From: Alcaligenaceae bacterium CGII-47
Lineage (GTDB): Bacteria > Pseudomonadota > Gammaproteobacteria > Burkholderiales > Burkholderiaceae_B
Assembly (NCBI GenBank): GCA_019166125.1
Contig: JAHTBO010000011.1
Span: forward strand, 1 to 64,000
Length of the DNA stretch: 64,000 nt
Direction of reading: 5' to 3'
Both the position numbers and the translations under genes were made by a program. A model generated the notes under the pieces. That model saw only the letters and a program-made list of their open reading frames with translations, was not told the origin of the DNA and did not search any database. Shown here piece by piece: positions 34,533-42,553 of the stretch. How positions within the stretch are numbered: the first letter of the stretch is position 1; every line of letters begins with the position of its first letter.

Positions 34533-35165
34533 GTGGCCATCAGAAACAACCGCATCATACATACCTGCGCACCGTTGGTGCGCGTGACAGCAATCATCTC
34601 CGGATATTCTCTGCTGGCGCTGTCATTTTTGATCGGTTTTGACGTCGTCGCCCGCAAGCTATTTAATTTTTCATCTGTCGGTGCAGATGAGATTGGCGGC
34701 TATATCGTCGCAACGATGGCCGCATTCGGCTTTACCTATGCGTTGATCGAACATGCGCATACCCGGATAGACATCTTCTATAAATCATTTCCCATACCGC
34801 TGCGTATCGTGGCCAACCTGCTTTCCATGCTCGGCATGGTTGGCTTCGCATCGTTTATCGCCTGGCGAGCATGGGATACGCTAAATGAGAGCATTACCTA
34901 TCAAAGCGCTGCCAATACCCCCTTGCATACGCCTCAATGGATTCCTCAATCTATCTGGTTTGTCGGATTGTTGATCTTTGCGGTGGTCAGTATCGTGCTA
35001 CTCGCCCATGCCTTACTCCTTAGCTTTCGCGACGCCCCACGCGCTCTTCAGTATTACGGCCCCCAAACACTCGAAGAAGAAATCGAGCAAGAATTAAGCG
35101 ATGTAGAAGGGCTGGACGACCCAGGGGCGCATCCGCCTACGAGCCAAAAGGAGACACTACCATGA
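34533..35165 (+). CDS. dctQ: TRAP transporter small permease, DctQ family (system 3)
   Basis: A 210-residue protein starting at GTG 34533 with AGGAG (34521-34525) upstream. It has four hydrophobic segments (IISGYSLLALSFLIGFDVVARKLF, GGYIVATMAAFGFTYAL, LLSMLGMVGFASFIAWRAW, FVGLLIFAVVSIVLLAHALLLSF) and the conserved ARKLFNFSSVGADEIGGY loop. It has an unusually long acidic C-terminal tail (EEEIEQELSDVEGLDDPG) compared with the other DctQ proteins here. Its stop overlaps dctM by 4 bp. Confidence 0.88.
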   Translation: MAIRNNRIIHTCAPLVRVTAIISGYSLLALSFLIGFDVVARKLFNFSSVGADEIGGYIVATMAAFGFTYALIEHAHTRIDIFYKSFPIPLRIVANLLSMLGMVGFASFIAWRAWDTLNESITYQSAANTPLHTPQWIPQSIWFVGLLIFAVVSIVLLAHALLLSFRDAPRALQYYGPQTLEEEIEQELSDVEGLDDPGAHPPTSQKETLP

Positions 35166-36463
35166 TCGACTTCTGGAGTATCGCGATTGGTTTCCTAATC
35201 ATGCTGAGCTTTATGCTGGTCGGCTTTGCAGTTGCCACGTCACTATTTTTGACGGCGGCGCTCGGGGGTGCGGTATACCTTGGCGTGCCAACATTGATGT
35301 CCTTTGGCAACACGATGTGGGGGGTGCTCAACGACTTCATCCTGACCTGTATTCCGCTGTTCATCTTGCTAGGTGAAATCCTGATGCGCGCAGGCGTCAC
35401 CGAACGAATGTACAAAGCATTGGCAGACTGGCTGTCACATCTGCCAGGTGGGCTCTTGCATTCAAATATCGGGGCATGCGCGATCTTTGCCGCAATCTCG
35501 GGCTCATCGGTTGCAACCGCTGCAACCATGGGAACCGTGGCACTGCCCGCCATGAAAAAGCGCCATTACAGTGAGAGACTGATTCTGGGCACAGTCGCCG
35601 CCGGTGGCACGCTAGGCATTCTGATCCCACCCAGCATCAATATGATTGTCTATGGTGCGATTACCAATACATCCATTGGCAAGCTATTCATCGCAGGTAT
35701 CGTTCCAGGCCTGCTCCTGACTGGCTTATTCATGATGGTGATCATCGTGCTGTGCGTGCTCAACCCCGCTCTTGCCGGGGACAAAGAACCGCGGCCATCA
35801 ATGCGCCAAAGACTGGGCAACCTGGCAGGGTTCGTACCCCCAGGACTGGTATTCCTGGTCGTCATGGGCGGCATCTACCTAGGGTGGGCCACGCCAACCG
35901 AGGCCGCTGCGCTAGGCGTCATCATGGCAGTAGGCGTGGCCGCCTGGTATCGACGCCTGTCGATCCAGATGCTGCACGAAGCCTTTTTGGCAACCATGCG
36001 TACCACCGCAATGATTCTGCTGATTATCGTGGCGGCATTCTTCCTGAATTACGTCTTGGGGATGATGGGTGTCCCGCAAGCCGTATCCATGTTCGTTGCC
36101 GACCTGGGCGCCACACCACTGCAGACTATCTGGGTGCTGGTCCTGTTCTACCTAATCCTGGGTTGTTTTCTTGAAACGCTTTCCATGATGATTGCCACCG
36201 TACCCGTCATTGTTCCACTTGTGGTGTCGCTTGGATTTGACCCCGTCTGGTTCGGCATCTTTTTGGTCATCATGATGGAACTCTCTCTTATTACCCCCCC
36301 TGTCGGCCTCAATCTGTATGTGGTGCAAGGGATCCGTGGCAAAGGTTCGGTCATTGACGTCATTCGGGGCTCGATGCCCTTCGCGGCTATGATGCTGTTG
36401 CTCGTTGCGCTACTGATCTACTTCCCGAGCATCGCGATGTGGCTACCCAATCATCTCAACTAA
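35162..36463 (+). CDS. dctM: TRAP transporter large permease, DctM family (system 3)
   Basis: A 433-residue DctM permease with the family motifs CIPLFILLGEILMRAGVTERMY, IGACAIFAAISGSSVATAATMGTVALPAM, AAGGTLGILIPPSINMIVYGAITNTSIGKLF and LSLITPPVGLNLYVVQGI. It forms the import channel with the DctQ encoded upstream (ATGA overlap). The next gene, an Asp/Glu-racemase-superfamily enzyme, starts 60 bp downstream and is probably in the same transcript, linking transport to that reaction. Confidence 0.9.
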   Translation: MIDFWSIAIGFLIMLSFMLVGFAVATSLFLTAALGGAVYLGVPTLMSFGNTMWGVLNDFILTCIPLFILLGEILMRAGVTERMYKALADWLSHLPGGLLHSNIGACAIFAAISGSSVATAATMGTVALPAMKKRHYSERLILGTVAAGGTLGILIPPSINMIVYGAITNTSIGKLFIAGIVPGLLLTGLFMMVIIVLCVLNPALAGDKEPRPSMRQRLGNLAGFVPPGLVFLVVMGGIYLGWATPTEAAALGVIMAVGVAAWYRRLSIQMLHEAFLATMRTTAMILLIIVAAFFLNYVLGMMGVPQAVSMFVADLGATPLQTIWVLVLFYLILGCFLETLSMMIATVPVIVPLVVSLGFDPVWFGIFLVIMMELSLITPPVGLNLYVVQGIRGKGSVIDVIRGSMPFAAMMLLLVALLIYFPSIAMWLPNHLN

Positions 36464-36523
36464 AACGCGAGGGCCCGCGCTGCCTGCAACAGAACGGGCC
36501 CATCCACTCAAAGGCAACACATC

Positions 36524-37252
36524 ATGCAAAAAAGAATTCTGCTGGGAATGCTTACGCCCTCATCCAACACATCGCTCGAGCCTGTCACCAGTGCGATTGT
36601 GAGCGAACTGCCTGGTGTATCTGCTCATTTTTCTCGGTTTACGGTCACGGAAATCTCGCTCAAAGAACAAGCCTTGGGACAATTTGACGATACCAAGATA
36701 TTAGAGGCAGCAAAGTTGCTTGCCGATGCGCGCGTGGATGTGATCGGATGGAGTGGTACATCAAGCGGCTGGCGCGGCTTTGAAAAGGACGAGCAGCTCT
36801 GCCGTCGGATTACCGAGGTGACAGGTATTCCAGCCACGACGTCCATACTGGCCTTAAATGAGGTCCTTGAAAAAACGGGCGTACAAGAGCTTGGTATCGT
36901 CTCTCCGTATCTGAAAGAGGTGCAGGAAAAAATCATCGCCAATTATGCCCAGTCCGGGATCAAAATCGTAGCCGAGCGGCATCTGAATATACACGTCAAT
37001 TTTGAGTTCTCTGAAGTCACCGAAGAGCAATTGCACACAATGATTCTGGAGGTTGCCAAACACAAACCCAGCGCGATCACGACCTACTGCACCAACCTCA
37101 AGGCGGCACAACTCGCATCGCGTGTTGAGACCGAGACAGGAATTGCGTTCTACGACACCACATCGACCGTCGTATGGAAAGCCTTGCAGATGGCAGGCTT
37201 CGATACACGCCAGGTAAAAGGTTGGGGCAGCCTCTTTGACAAGATTACCTAA
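36524..37252 (+). CDS. Arylmalonate decarboxylase/maleate isomerase-like protein
   Basis: A 242-residue member of the Asp/Glu racemase superfamily, with family segments RILLGMLTPSSNTSLEP at the start and IPATTSILALNEVLEKTGVQELGIVSPYLKEVQEKI in the middle. The first catalytic loop reads VIGWSGTSSGW (GTS at residues 78-80) and lacks the Cys that racemases and maleate isomerase carry there. The second loop AITTYCTNLKAAQLA keeps Cys189. Arylmalonate decarboxylase of Bordetella shows the same arrangement (Gly-Thr-Ser plus a single Cys near 188), so decarboxylation or isomerisation using one Cys is more likely than racemisation. Many catabolic members of this family are uncharacterised. It follows the TRAP genes and precedes a GntR gene. 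Confidence 0.7.
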   Translation: MQKRILLGMLTPSSNTSLEPVTSAIVSELPGVSAHFSRFTVTEISLKEQALGQFDDTKILEAAKLLADARVDVIGWSGTSSGWRGFEKDEQLCRRITEVTGIPATTSILALNEVLEKTGVQELGIVSPYLKEVQEKIIANYAQSGIKIVAERHLNIHVNFEFSEVTEEQLHTMILEVAKHKPSAITTYCTNLKAAQLASRVETETGIAFYDTTSTVVWKALQMAGFDTRQVKGWGSLFDKIT

Positions 37253-37316
37253 TCGCTTACTACAATCCGATTGTTCCGTTTTCCAAGCGTTCTCTTAATC
37301 TGTCGCCCCTGTGACC

Positions 37317-38033
37317 ATGCAACCAGAACATACAAAAGCCACACCTCGCCCTAAACAAGCCATACCGAGAATGGACAGCGACATCATCTATCAACGTATT
37401 CAGACAGGAATTCTGGAACGACGCCTGCTGCCAGGCGCCAAGCTTGCTGAAGAACGGCTGGCAGAAGTCACCGGGGTCAGCCGCACCAAGATTCGCGAGG
37501 TGCTGGCACGATTGGCACACGAACAAATTGTGACCCTTATCCCTAATCGAGGCGCCTTTGTATCGCGACCTACCGTCGAAGAAGCACGCGAGATGTTCGA
37601 GACCCGTCGCCTAATCGAGCCTCCCTTGGTCGCGAAGCTTTGCCGTCAAGCCACACCAGAAAATATTGCGGTGCTACGTGCGCATGTGGACAAAGAGCGT
37701 CTCGCTCGCCAACAAGACGACTTGCGCAGCATCATCCGCTTATCCGGAGAATTCCACATCCACCTCGTCGAGATGGTGTCGCGTGGCATTCTGACGCGCG
37801 TCATCCGCGAGCTGACCTCGCTGACCTGCCTGATCATCACCTTGTATGACAAGCCCTCTGCACCCGCTTGCCCACAACACGAGCACAGCGAACTTGTCGA
37901 CCTGATCGAGGCCCGTGACGAACAGGCTGCGCAACAACAAATGCTCAGTCACCTAAGGCATATCGAGCACACGTTGAACTTCGATGGCGAACTGCAAGGT
38001 GCACCAGATTTCAAGACCATTTTTGCGGCCTGA
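37317..38033 (+). CDS. GntR-family regulator with FCD domain
   Basis: A 238-residue regulator. The winged helix is at about 18-80 (IYQRIQTGILERRLLPGAKLAEERLAEVTGVSRTKIREVLARLAHEQIVTLIPNRGAFVSRPT). The FCD domain has EMFETRRLIEPPLVAKL, SGEFHIHLVEMVSRGILTRVIREL and a C-terminal HSELVDLIEARDEQAAQQQMLSHLRHIE, the usual His/Asp ligand set. The ATG at 37317 is chosen over a GTG two codons earlier at 37311. It ends the rightward TRAP/decarboxylase-like operon and is the probable ligand of the operator at 33327-33340. Confidence 0.88.
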   Translation: MQPEHTKATPRPKQAIPRMDSDIIYQRIQTGILERRLLPGAKLAEERLAEVTGVSRTKIREVLARLAHEQIVTLIPNRGAFVSRPTVEEAREMFETRRLIEPPLVAKLCRQATPENIAVLRAHVDKERLARQQDDLRSIIRLSGEFHIHLVEMVSRGILTRVIRELTSLTCLIITLYDKPSAPACPQHEHSELVDLIEARDEQAAQQQMLSHLRHIEHTLNFDGELQGAPDFKTIFAA

Positions 38034-38053
38034 CGCCCAGAGCCTAAGCAATG

Positions 38054-38085
38054 AGGGGCCGACGCCTCACTGGACACCGGCCCCT
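38054..38085. terminator. Hairpin between convergent GntR and dctP genes
   Basis: AGGGGCCG (38054-38061) pairs with CGGCCCCT (38078-38085) over a 16-base loop, in the 69 bp between two convergent stop codons. The stem is strong but no T-run follows on either strand, so it may act as a two-way weak terminator or RNA end. Confidence 0.45.
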
Positions 38086-38102
38086 TAAGCCACCCTGCCG
38101 AA

Positions 38103-39155
38103 TTACTTGCTTGTCGCGGCGTATTGTTTAACTAAATTACGCGCCACAGAAAGTAGCTCGGCACCTTTACCGCCCTTATCATCCACGCTCTTGATCCAGC
38201 CCTTGTTTACATCGCTGGTTGCCGTCACCCAGCGCTTGTACTCAGCCTCTGGCATGTAGTAGAACGTATTGCCATTAGCCTTGGCCAGCCCCTTGAACTC
38301 ATCAACAATCTCATCGAAACCCACCCGACCGGCCCAGCCTGAGGTCTCCAGGCCGCTATTGTCGTCGATGACTTTTTTCAGATCCGCGGGCAGGCTATCG
38401 TACTTGGCCTGGTTCATACCGAACAAAAAGATCGTATTCGAGATCCGTGGCGAGCCGAGCGGCACATCCATGTGATAGTGGGCGATTTCAGCCAGCTTGA
38501 TCGCAGGCACCCCTTCCCATGGCACAGAGGCCCCATCCACCACCCCCTTGGCCAGCGCATCAGGTACGGCGGGCAGGGGCATCTGCACGGGCGTTGCGCC
38601 CAGGGCCTCAATCATCTTGGAGTTCATGCGGGTTGCAGCACGAATCTTCAGTCCCTTGATGTCCTCTAGCGTTGCGGGCTTTTTGTCGACGAAGTGGAAC
38701 AAGGTGCCATCATGGATATGCATGAACAAGGGGCGCACACCCTTGTACTCATCCAGGGCAAACTTCTGCGTATAGTCCCATAGCGCCTTGCTGCCCGACT
38801 CGGCATAGGTTGCCATCCAGGGCAGCTCGAACACCTCGCTCTTGGTGAAGCGGCCCGCGGCATAGGTCGGAACAGTCCAGATGATGTCAGCCACCCCGTC
38901 CTTGGCCTGGTCAAACAACTGCGCAGGCGTGCCCCCCAACTGCATGGCAGGATAAATCTGGCAGACCATCCGATTGTTTGATTGGGTGGCGATCTTATCG
39001 CACCAGGGCTGAATAATGCGCACTTGAGCATTGGAGGTTGAGGGCAAGAAGTGGGCAACCTTAAGCACCACTTCCTGGGCTTGCGCACCAGTGCTGATGG
39101 CCAGAATAGCTACCGCACTCACGAGCAGGCGCAAGGCGGATGGACGTCGAATCAT
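38103..39155 (-). CDS. dctP: TRAP substrate-binding protein, DctP family (system 4)
   Basis: A 350-residue receptor from the ATG at 39155 (GAGGAG site 7 bp upstream; the longer reading from 39188 has no support). The signal peptide is ALRLLVSAVAILAISTGAQAQE. YPAMQLGGTPAQLFDQAKDGVADIIWTVPTYAAGRFTKSEVFELPW and LKIRAATRMNSKMIEALGATPVQMPLPAVPDALAKGVVDGASVPWEGVPAIKL run parallel to the DctP of system 2. It is the last gene of an operon in the unusual order Q-M-P behind a benzoylformate-decarboxylase-like set, so an aryl 2-hydroxy or 2-oxo acid is a plausible ligand. Confidence 0.9.
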   Translation of the reverse strand: MIRRPSALRLLVSAVAILAISTGAQAQEVVLKVAHFLPSTSNAQVRIIQPWCDKIATQSNNRMVCQIYPAMQLGGTPAQLFDQAKDGVADIIWTVPTYAAGRFTKSEVFELPWMATYAESGSKALWDYTQKFALDEYKGVRPLFMHIHDGTLFHFVDKKPATLEDIKGLKIRAATRMNSKMIEALGATPVQMPLPAVPDALAKGVVDGASVPWEGVPAIKLAEIAHYHMDVPLGSPRISNTIFLFGMNQAKYDSLPADLKKVIDDNSGLETSGWAGRVGFDEIVDEFKGLAKANGNTFYYMPEAEYKRWVTATSDVNKGWIKSVDDKGGKGAELLSVARNLVKQYAATSK

Positions 39156-39199
39156 AAAAGTCTCCTCGATTTTCGAATTTAAATACACGGAACAGCTAC

Positions 39200-40534
39200 T
39201 TACATTGCACCAAAGGTGCGTACCAGATACAGGGTGATACCGGGGAATAAGACCATCACGGTGATGCGCAGAAAATCCATGGTGAGGAAGGGCACCACCC
39301 CTTTAAAGGTCTCTATTAGCGGGACATTTTTGGCCAGCCGGTTGATGATGTAGACGTTCATCCCCACGGGCGGATGAATCAAACCAATTTCAACCACCAT
39401 GAGGGCCAGAATGCCGAACCAGACGGATTTGTCATCCTGGCTCATGCCAAAGAAATCCAGGCCCATCACGACTGGGTAAAAAATAGGAATTGTCAGCAGA
39501 ATCATCGCCAACGAGTCCATGACGCAACCCAGGAAGATATAGATCAGCAGGATCATGACCATAACCAACAAGGGTGATAAGCCACTGCCTTGGACCCAAT
39601 GCGCCAGCTCGGCGGGCATCTGCGATAGGGCAAGCGCCGCATTAAGCATATCGGCACCCAACAGCACCAGATAGATCATGGCAGTTGCCTGCGCCATATC
39701 GACCACGCTATCGATCAGGCCCTTCATACGCATGCCACCGGTGACCACGCCCAGGATGCCACATGCTGCCGCACCAATGGCTGCCGCTTCGGTAGGCGTC
39801 GCCCAGCCGGCATAGATCCCGACAATGACAACAATGAACACCATCAAGACCGGCCCCACCCCCAACAAAGCACGAATCCGCTCTGGCCAGGGCACGCGCG
39901 CACCGGCGGGACCCATCTCGGGCTTGCGATGAACAATAATCTGGATGACCAGCATATAGCCCAGCATGGCGAGAATGCCAGGGATTACCGCCGCCATAAA
40001 GAGCTTACCAATCGATTCCTGTGTAAGGATTGCGTAGATGATGAGTGGCACAGAGGGCGGGATCATGATCCCTAGCGTCCCGCCAGCGGCCAGCGCACCC
40101 GTCGCCAGACTGCCGGCATAACCATAACGACGCAGCTCAGGCAAGGCGACCTGCCCCATTGTGGCTGCGGTGGCCAGCGACGAACCACAAATTGCACCAA
40201 ACCCCGCACACGCACCCACTGCAGCCATGGCCACGCCCCCGCGCCGGTGGCCGATAAACGCGTTGACGAAGCGAAACAAACCGCGGCTTAAGCCACCATG
40301 TGTGGCAAATTGACCCATGAGTAAAAACAGTGGAATCACGACGAGATCGTAATTTGACAGGCGCGCATAAGAGAGCATCTTGAGCGAACTGAGCAGGGGC
40401 AAGGTATTCCCGCCCGTCAGATAGACATAGCCTGCAGCGCCTGCTGCAAACATCGCCACGCCGATGGGCACGCGCACAACCATCAAGGCCAGCAGACCGG
40501 CAAACATCACCATCCCAACGCTGAGCCCACTCAT
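39200..40534 (-). CDS. dctM: TRAP transporter large permease, DctM family (system 4)
   Basis: A 444-residue DctM permease. RLSNYDLVVIPLFLLMGQFATHGGLSRGLFRFVNAF, AVGACAGFGAICGSSLATAATMGQVALPELRRYGYAGSLATGALAAGGTLGIMIPPSVPLIIYAILTQESIGKLF and GLIHPPVGMNVYIINRLAKNVPLIETFKGVVPFL match system 2 over long stretches, indicating a recent common origin of the two transporters. Its start overlaps the dctQ stop by 4 bp. Confidence 0.9.
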   Translation of the reverse strand: MSGLSVGMVMFAGLLALMVVRVPIGVAMFAAGAAGYVYLTGGNTLPLLSSLKMLSYARLSNYDLVVIPLFLLMGQFATHGGLSRGLFRFVNAFIGHRRGGVAMAAVGACAGFGAICGSSLATAATMGQVALPELRRYGYAGSLATGALAAGGTLGIMIPPSVPLIIYAILTQESIGKLFMAAVIPGILAMLGYMLVIQIIVHRKPEMGPAGARVPWPERIRALLGVGPVLMVFIVVIVGIYAGWATPTEAAAIGAAACGILGVVTGGMRMKGLIDSVVDMAQATAMIYLVLLGADMLNAALALSQMPAELAHWVQGSGLSPLLVMVMILLIYIFLGCVMDSLAMILLTIPIFYPVVMGLDFFGMSQDDKSVWFGILALMVVEIGLIHPPVGMNVYIINRLAKNVPLIETFKGVVPFLTMDFLRITVMVLFPGITLYLVRTFGAM

Positions 40535-41088
40535 GACTGCACCGCCACACGATGTGCGCCACGCGCCCTAATGCTCACAAACACCATATAAAAGCCCGCC
40601 AAAGCCAGCAAGATGAATCCTGGCACCATGACAAGCTCGGCCACCCATATCGGCCACTCCAGGATCGGCGAGGTTTCGCCCGCCTCACGCAGTGACAAGG
40701 CCCCCACCAGCGTGCGCCAGGCAAGCAATGCGCCCATCAGCCCCACACCCAAGGAACCGAATGCATCCAGCAATAAGGTGACCCGAGGGCCCAGATTATG
40801 CGTAAAGAAATCGACCTTCACGTCGCCACCGCGCAGGTGGCAATAGCCAAAAAAGCACGCAGAGGCACTCGCCGCCACCATTTGCAGCACCTCCATATCG
40901 CCAGGCACGGGCAAGGAATAGAGCTTGCGGCCAATAATAGAGACGAGCGACATCCCGACCAGCCCAACAAAAGCCAAGCCGCCGATCACGGACCAGAGCT
41001 TACTCACACCGAGCAGCATGTGGCCGATTGGGCCGAAATCGGCCTCACTCACAGAATGCGTCTCAGTAACAAGGTCTTCATCTTGCAA
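40531..41088 (-). CDS. dctQ: TRAP transporter small permease, DctQ family (system 4)
   Basis: A 185-residue four-TM protein (VIGGLAFVGLVGMSLVSIIGRKLYSLPVPGDMEVLQMVAASASACFFGYCHLRGGDVKVDFF, then FGSLGVGLMGALLAWRTLVGAL and WVAELVMVPGFILLALAGFYMVF). It is close to the DctQ of system 2. It starts 73 bp after the stop of the FAD oxidase and overlaps dctM, so it is likely in the same operon as the decarboxylase set. Confidence 0.88.
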   Translation of the reverse strand: MQDEDLVTETHSVSEADFGPIGHMLLGVSKLWSVIGGLAFVGLVGMSLVSIIGRKLYSLPVPGDMEVLQMVAASASACFFGYCHLRGGDVKVDFFTHNLGPRVTLLLDAFGSLGVGLMGALLAWRTLVGALSLREAGETSPILEWPIWVAELVMVPGFILLALAGFYMVFVSIRARGAHRVAVQS

Positions 41089-41161
41089 AATTGTCTCCTT
41101 ATGGCGCTCTTAGACGCCTATCTGGCTCGTGCCGCAACGCGACGTGTGTAGGGTCAGGGCG

Positions 41162-42550
41162 TCACAACACCTTGCCCGGATTAAGAATGCCCAAAGGGTC
41201 TAATGCCTGCTTGATCTGGCGCATCAAGGCGAGCTCAGCGGGCTGGCGTGAATGCCTGAGATACGGGCGCTTAAGCAGCCCGATGCCATGCTCGGCCGAA
41301 ATCGATCCCTGCCACTCGCCAACCAGGCCATACACCGTTTGCTCGATCGCTGTCTCGGGCTGCACATCGCGTCCAACGCGCACTGCAATATGCACATTCG
41401 CATCCCCGACGTGACCGAAAAACACCGTCTCGACCTCTGGCCAGCGCTCGGTAAGCCGCGCTTTGCAGGCGGCCACAAAATCGCCCAACTGACCGGTGGG
41501 GATGCTCACATCGAACCCCACATGGGGCCAGAACGTCCGGTGAAACTCACCCGACGCATCACGTACTTTCCAGAGTGCACGCGCATCAGTCTCGTTTTGT
41601 GCCACCACCGCATCCCGCACACAGCCCATCTCGATGGCCTCACTGAGCACCGCCTCGAAACGCGCCTGGTCTGACGTCTGATCCGTACCCATGGCCTCAA
41701 TCAGGACGTAGCCACCCTGTCCACGCGCCAGGGGCTCGCCCAGATGTGGCAGACCAACGATCGCGCATTCATAGAAGTCCGGCCACATCATCTCGAAAGC
41801 CGAGAGCGTACCTCCCAGGCTTGATTTAACGTGATGAAGCAAGCGCAGCACTGCAGCGTAATCGTCGACGGCGCACAATGCCGTACAGGTGCTGCGTGGC
41901 TGTGGATAGAGGCGCAGCACCACACGTGTAATCACGCCCAGCGTGCCCTCGCTGCCAATAAAGAGTTGCTTGAGGTCGTAGCCGGTGTTGTTTTTAAGCA
42001 TTTTGTTCATGTGCGTGAGCACCGTGCCATCTGCCAGCACTACCTCAAGGCCCAGCACCAGATCACGCGTCATGCCGTAGCGCAGCACACGATTACCCCC
42101 CGCATTGGTCGAAAGGTTGCCACCGATACGGCAGGACCCACGTGCACCCAAATCCAGGGGGAACAAAAACCCGGCCGCATGGGCCGCTTCCTGAATCGTC
42201 TGTAGCGGCGTGCCTGCATGCGCACTCAGGGTCGCGGCCGCTGGATCGATCTCGTCGATCTGACTCATGCGCTCTAGCGATAACGCGACGCACCCCGGCA
42301 CCGGCACCGCCCCACCTGCCAAGCCTGTCAAGCCGCCCTGCGGCACCACCGGCACGCGCGCCGCATGACAAAGCTTCATGACGGCCGACACCTCGGCGCT
42401 TGTCTTGGGCCGCACCACCGCCAGCGGGGTGCCTGCCGGCGCAGCAGTCATCCAGTCGCCCAGATACCGCGCATCCAGGTCTATTCCGGCCAAGACCTGC
42501 TCGGCACCGACTGCGCCCCTTAGTTCGTTTAACAGCCCGTCCATACGCAT
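41162..42550 (-). CDS. FAD-linked 2-hydroxy acid oxidase/dehydrogenase, GlcD/D-LDH family
   Basis: A 462-residue flavoprotein of the VAO fold. The FAD-binding part has AARVPVVPQGGLTGLAGGAVP, DLGARGSCRIGGNLSTNAGGNRVLRYGMTRDLVLGLEVVLADGTVL and LFIGSEGTLGVITRVVL. The C-terminal cap has FFGHVGDANVHIAVRV and SAEHGIGLLKRPYL, whose His residues belong to the substrate/metal site of D-lactate, D-2-hydroxyglutarate and glycolate dehydrogenases. It would oxidise a D-2-hydroxy acid to a 2-oxo acid. The aldehyde dehydrogenase and benzoylformate-decarboxylase-like genes just upstream make an aryl 2-hydroxy acid such as mandelate a reasonable substrate. That is inference. Confidence 0.85.
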   Translation of the reverse strand: MRMDGLLNELRGAVGAEQVLAGIDLDARYLGDWMTAAPAGTPLAVVRPKTSAEVSAVMKLCHAARVPVVPQGGLTGLAGGAVPVPGCVALSLERMSQIDEIDPAAATLSAHAGTPLQTIQEAAHAAGFLFPLDLGARGSCRIGGNLSTNAGGNRVLRYGMTRDLVLGLEVVLADGTVLTHMNKMLKNNTGYDLKQLFIGSEGTLGVITRVVLRLYPQPRSTCTALCAVDDYAAVLRLLHHVKSSLGGTLSAFEMMWPDFYECAIVGLPHLGEPLARGQGGYVLIEAMGTDQTSDQARFEAVLSEAIEMGCVRDAVVAQNETDARALWKVRDASGEFHRTFWPHVGFDVSIPTGQLGDFVAACKARLTERWPEVETVFFGHVGDANVHIAVRVGRDVQPETAIEQTVYGLVGEWQGSISAEHGIGLLKRPYLRHSRQPAELALMRQIKQALDPLGILNPGKVL

Positions 42551-42553
42551 GCC

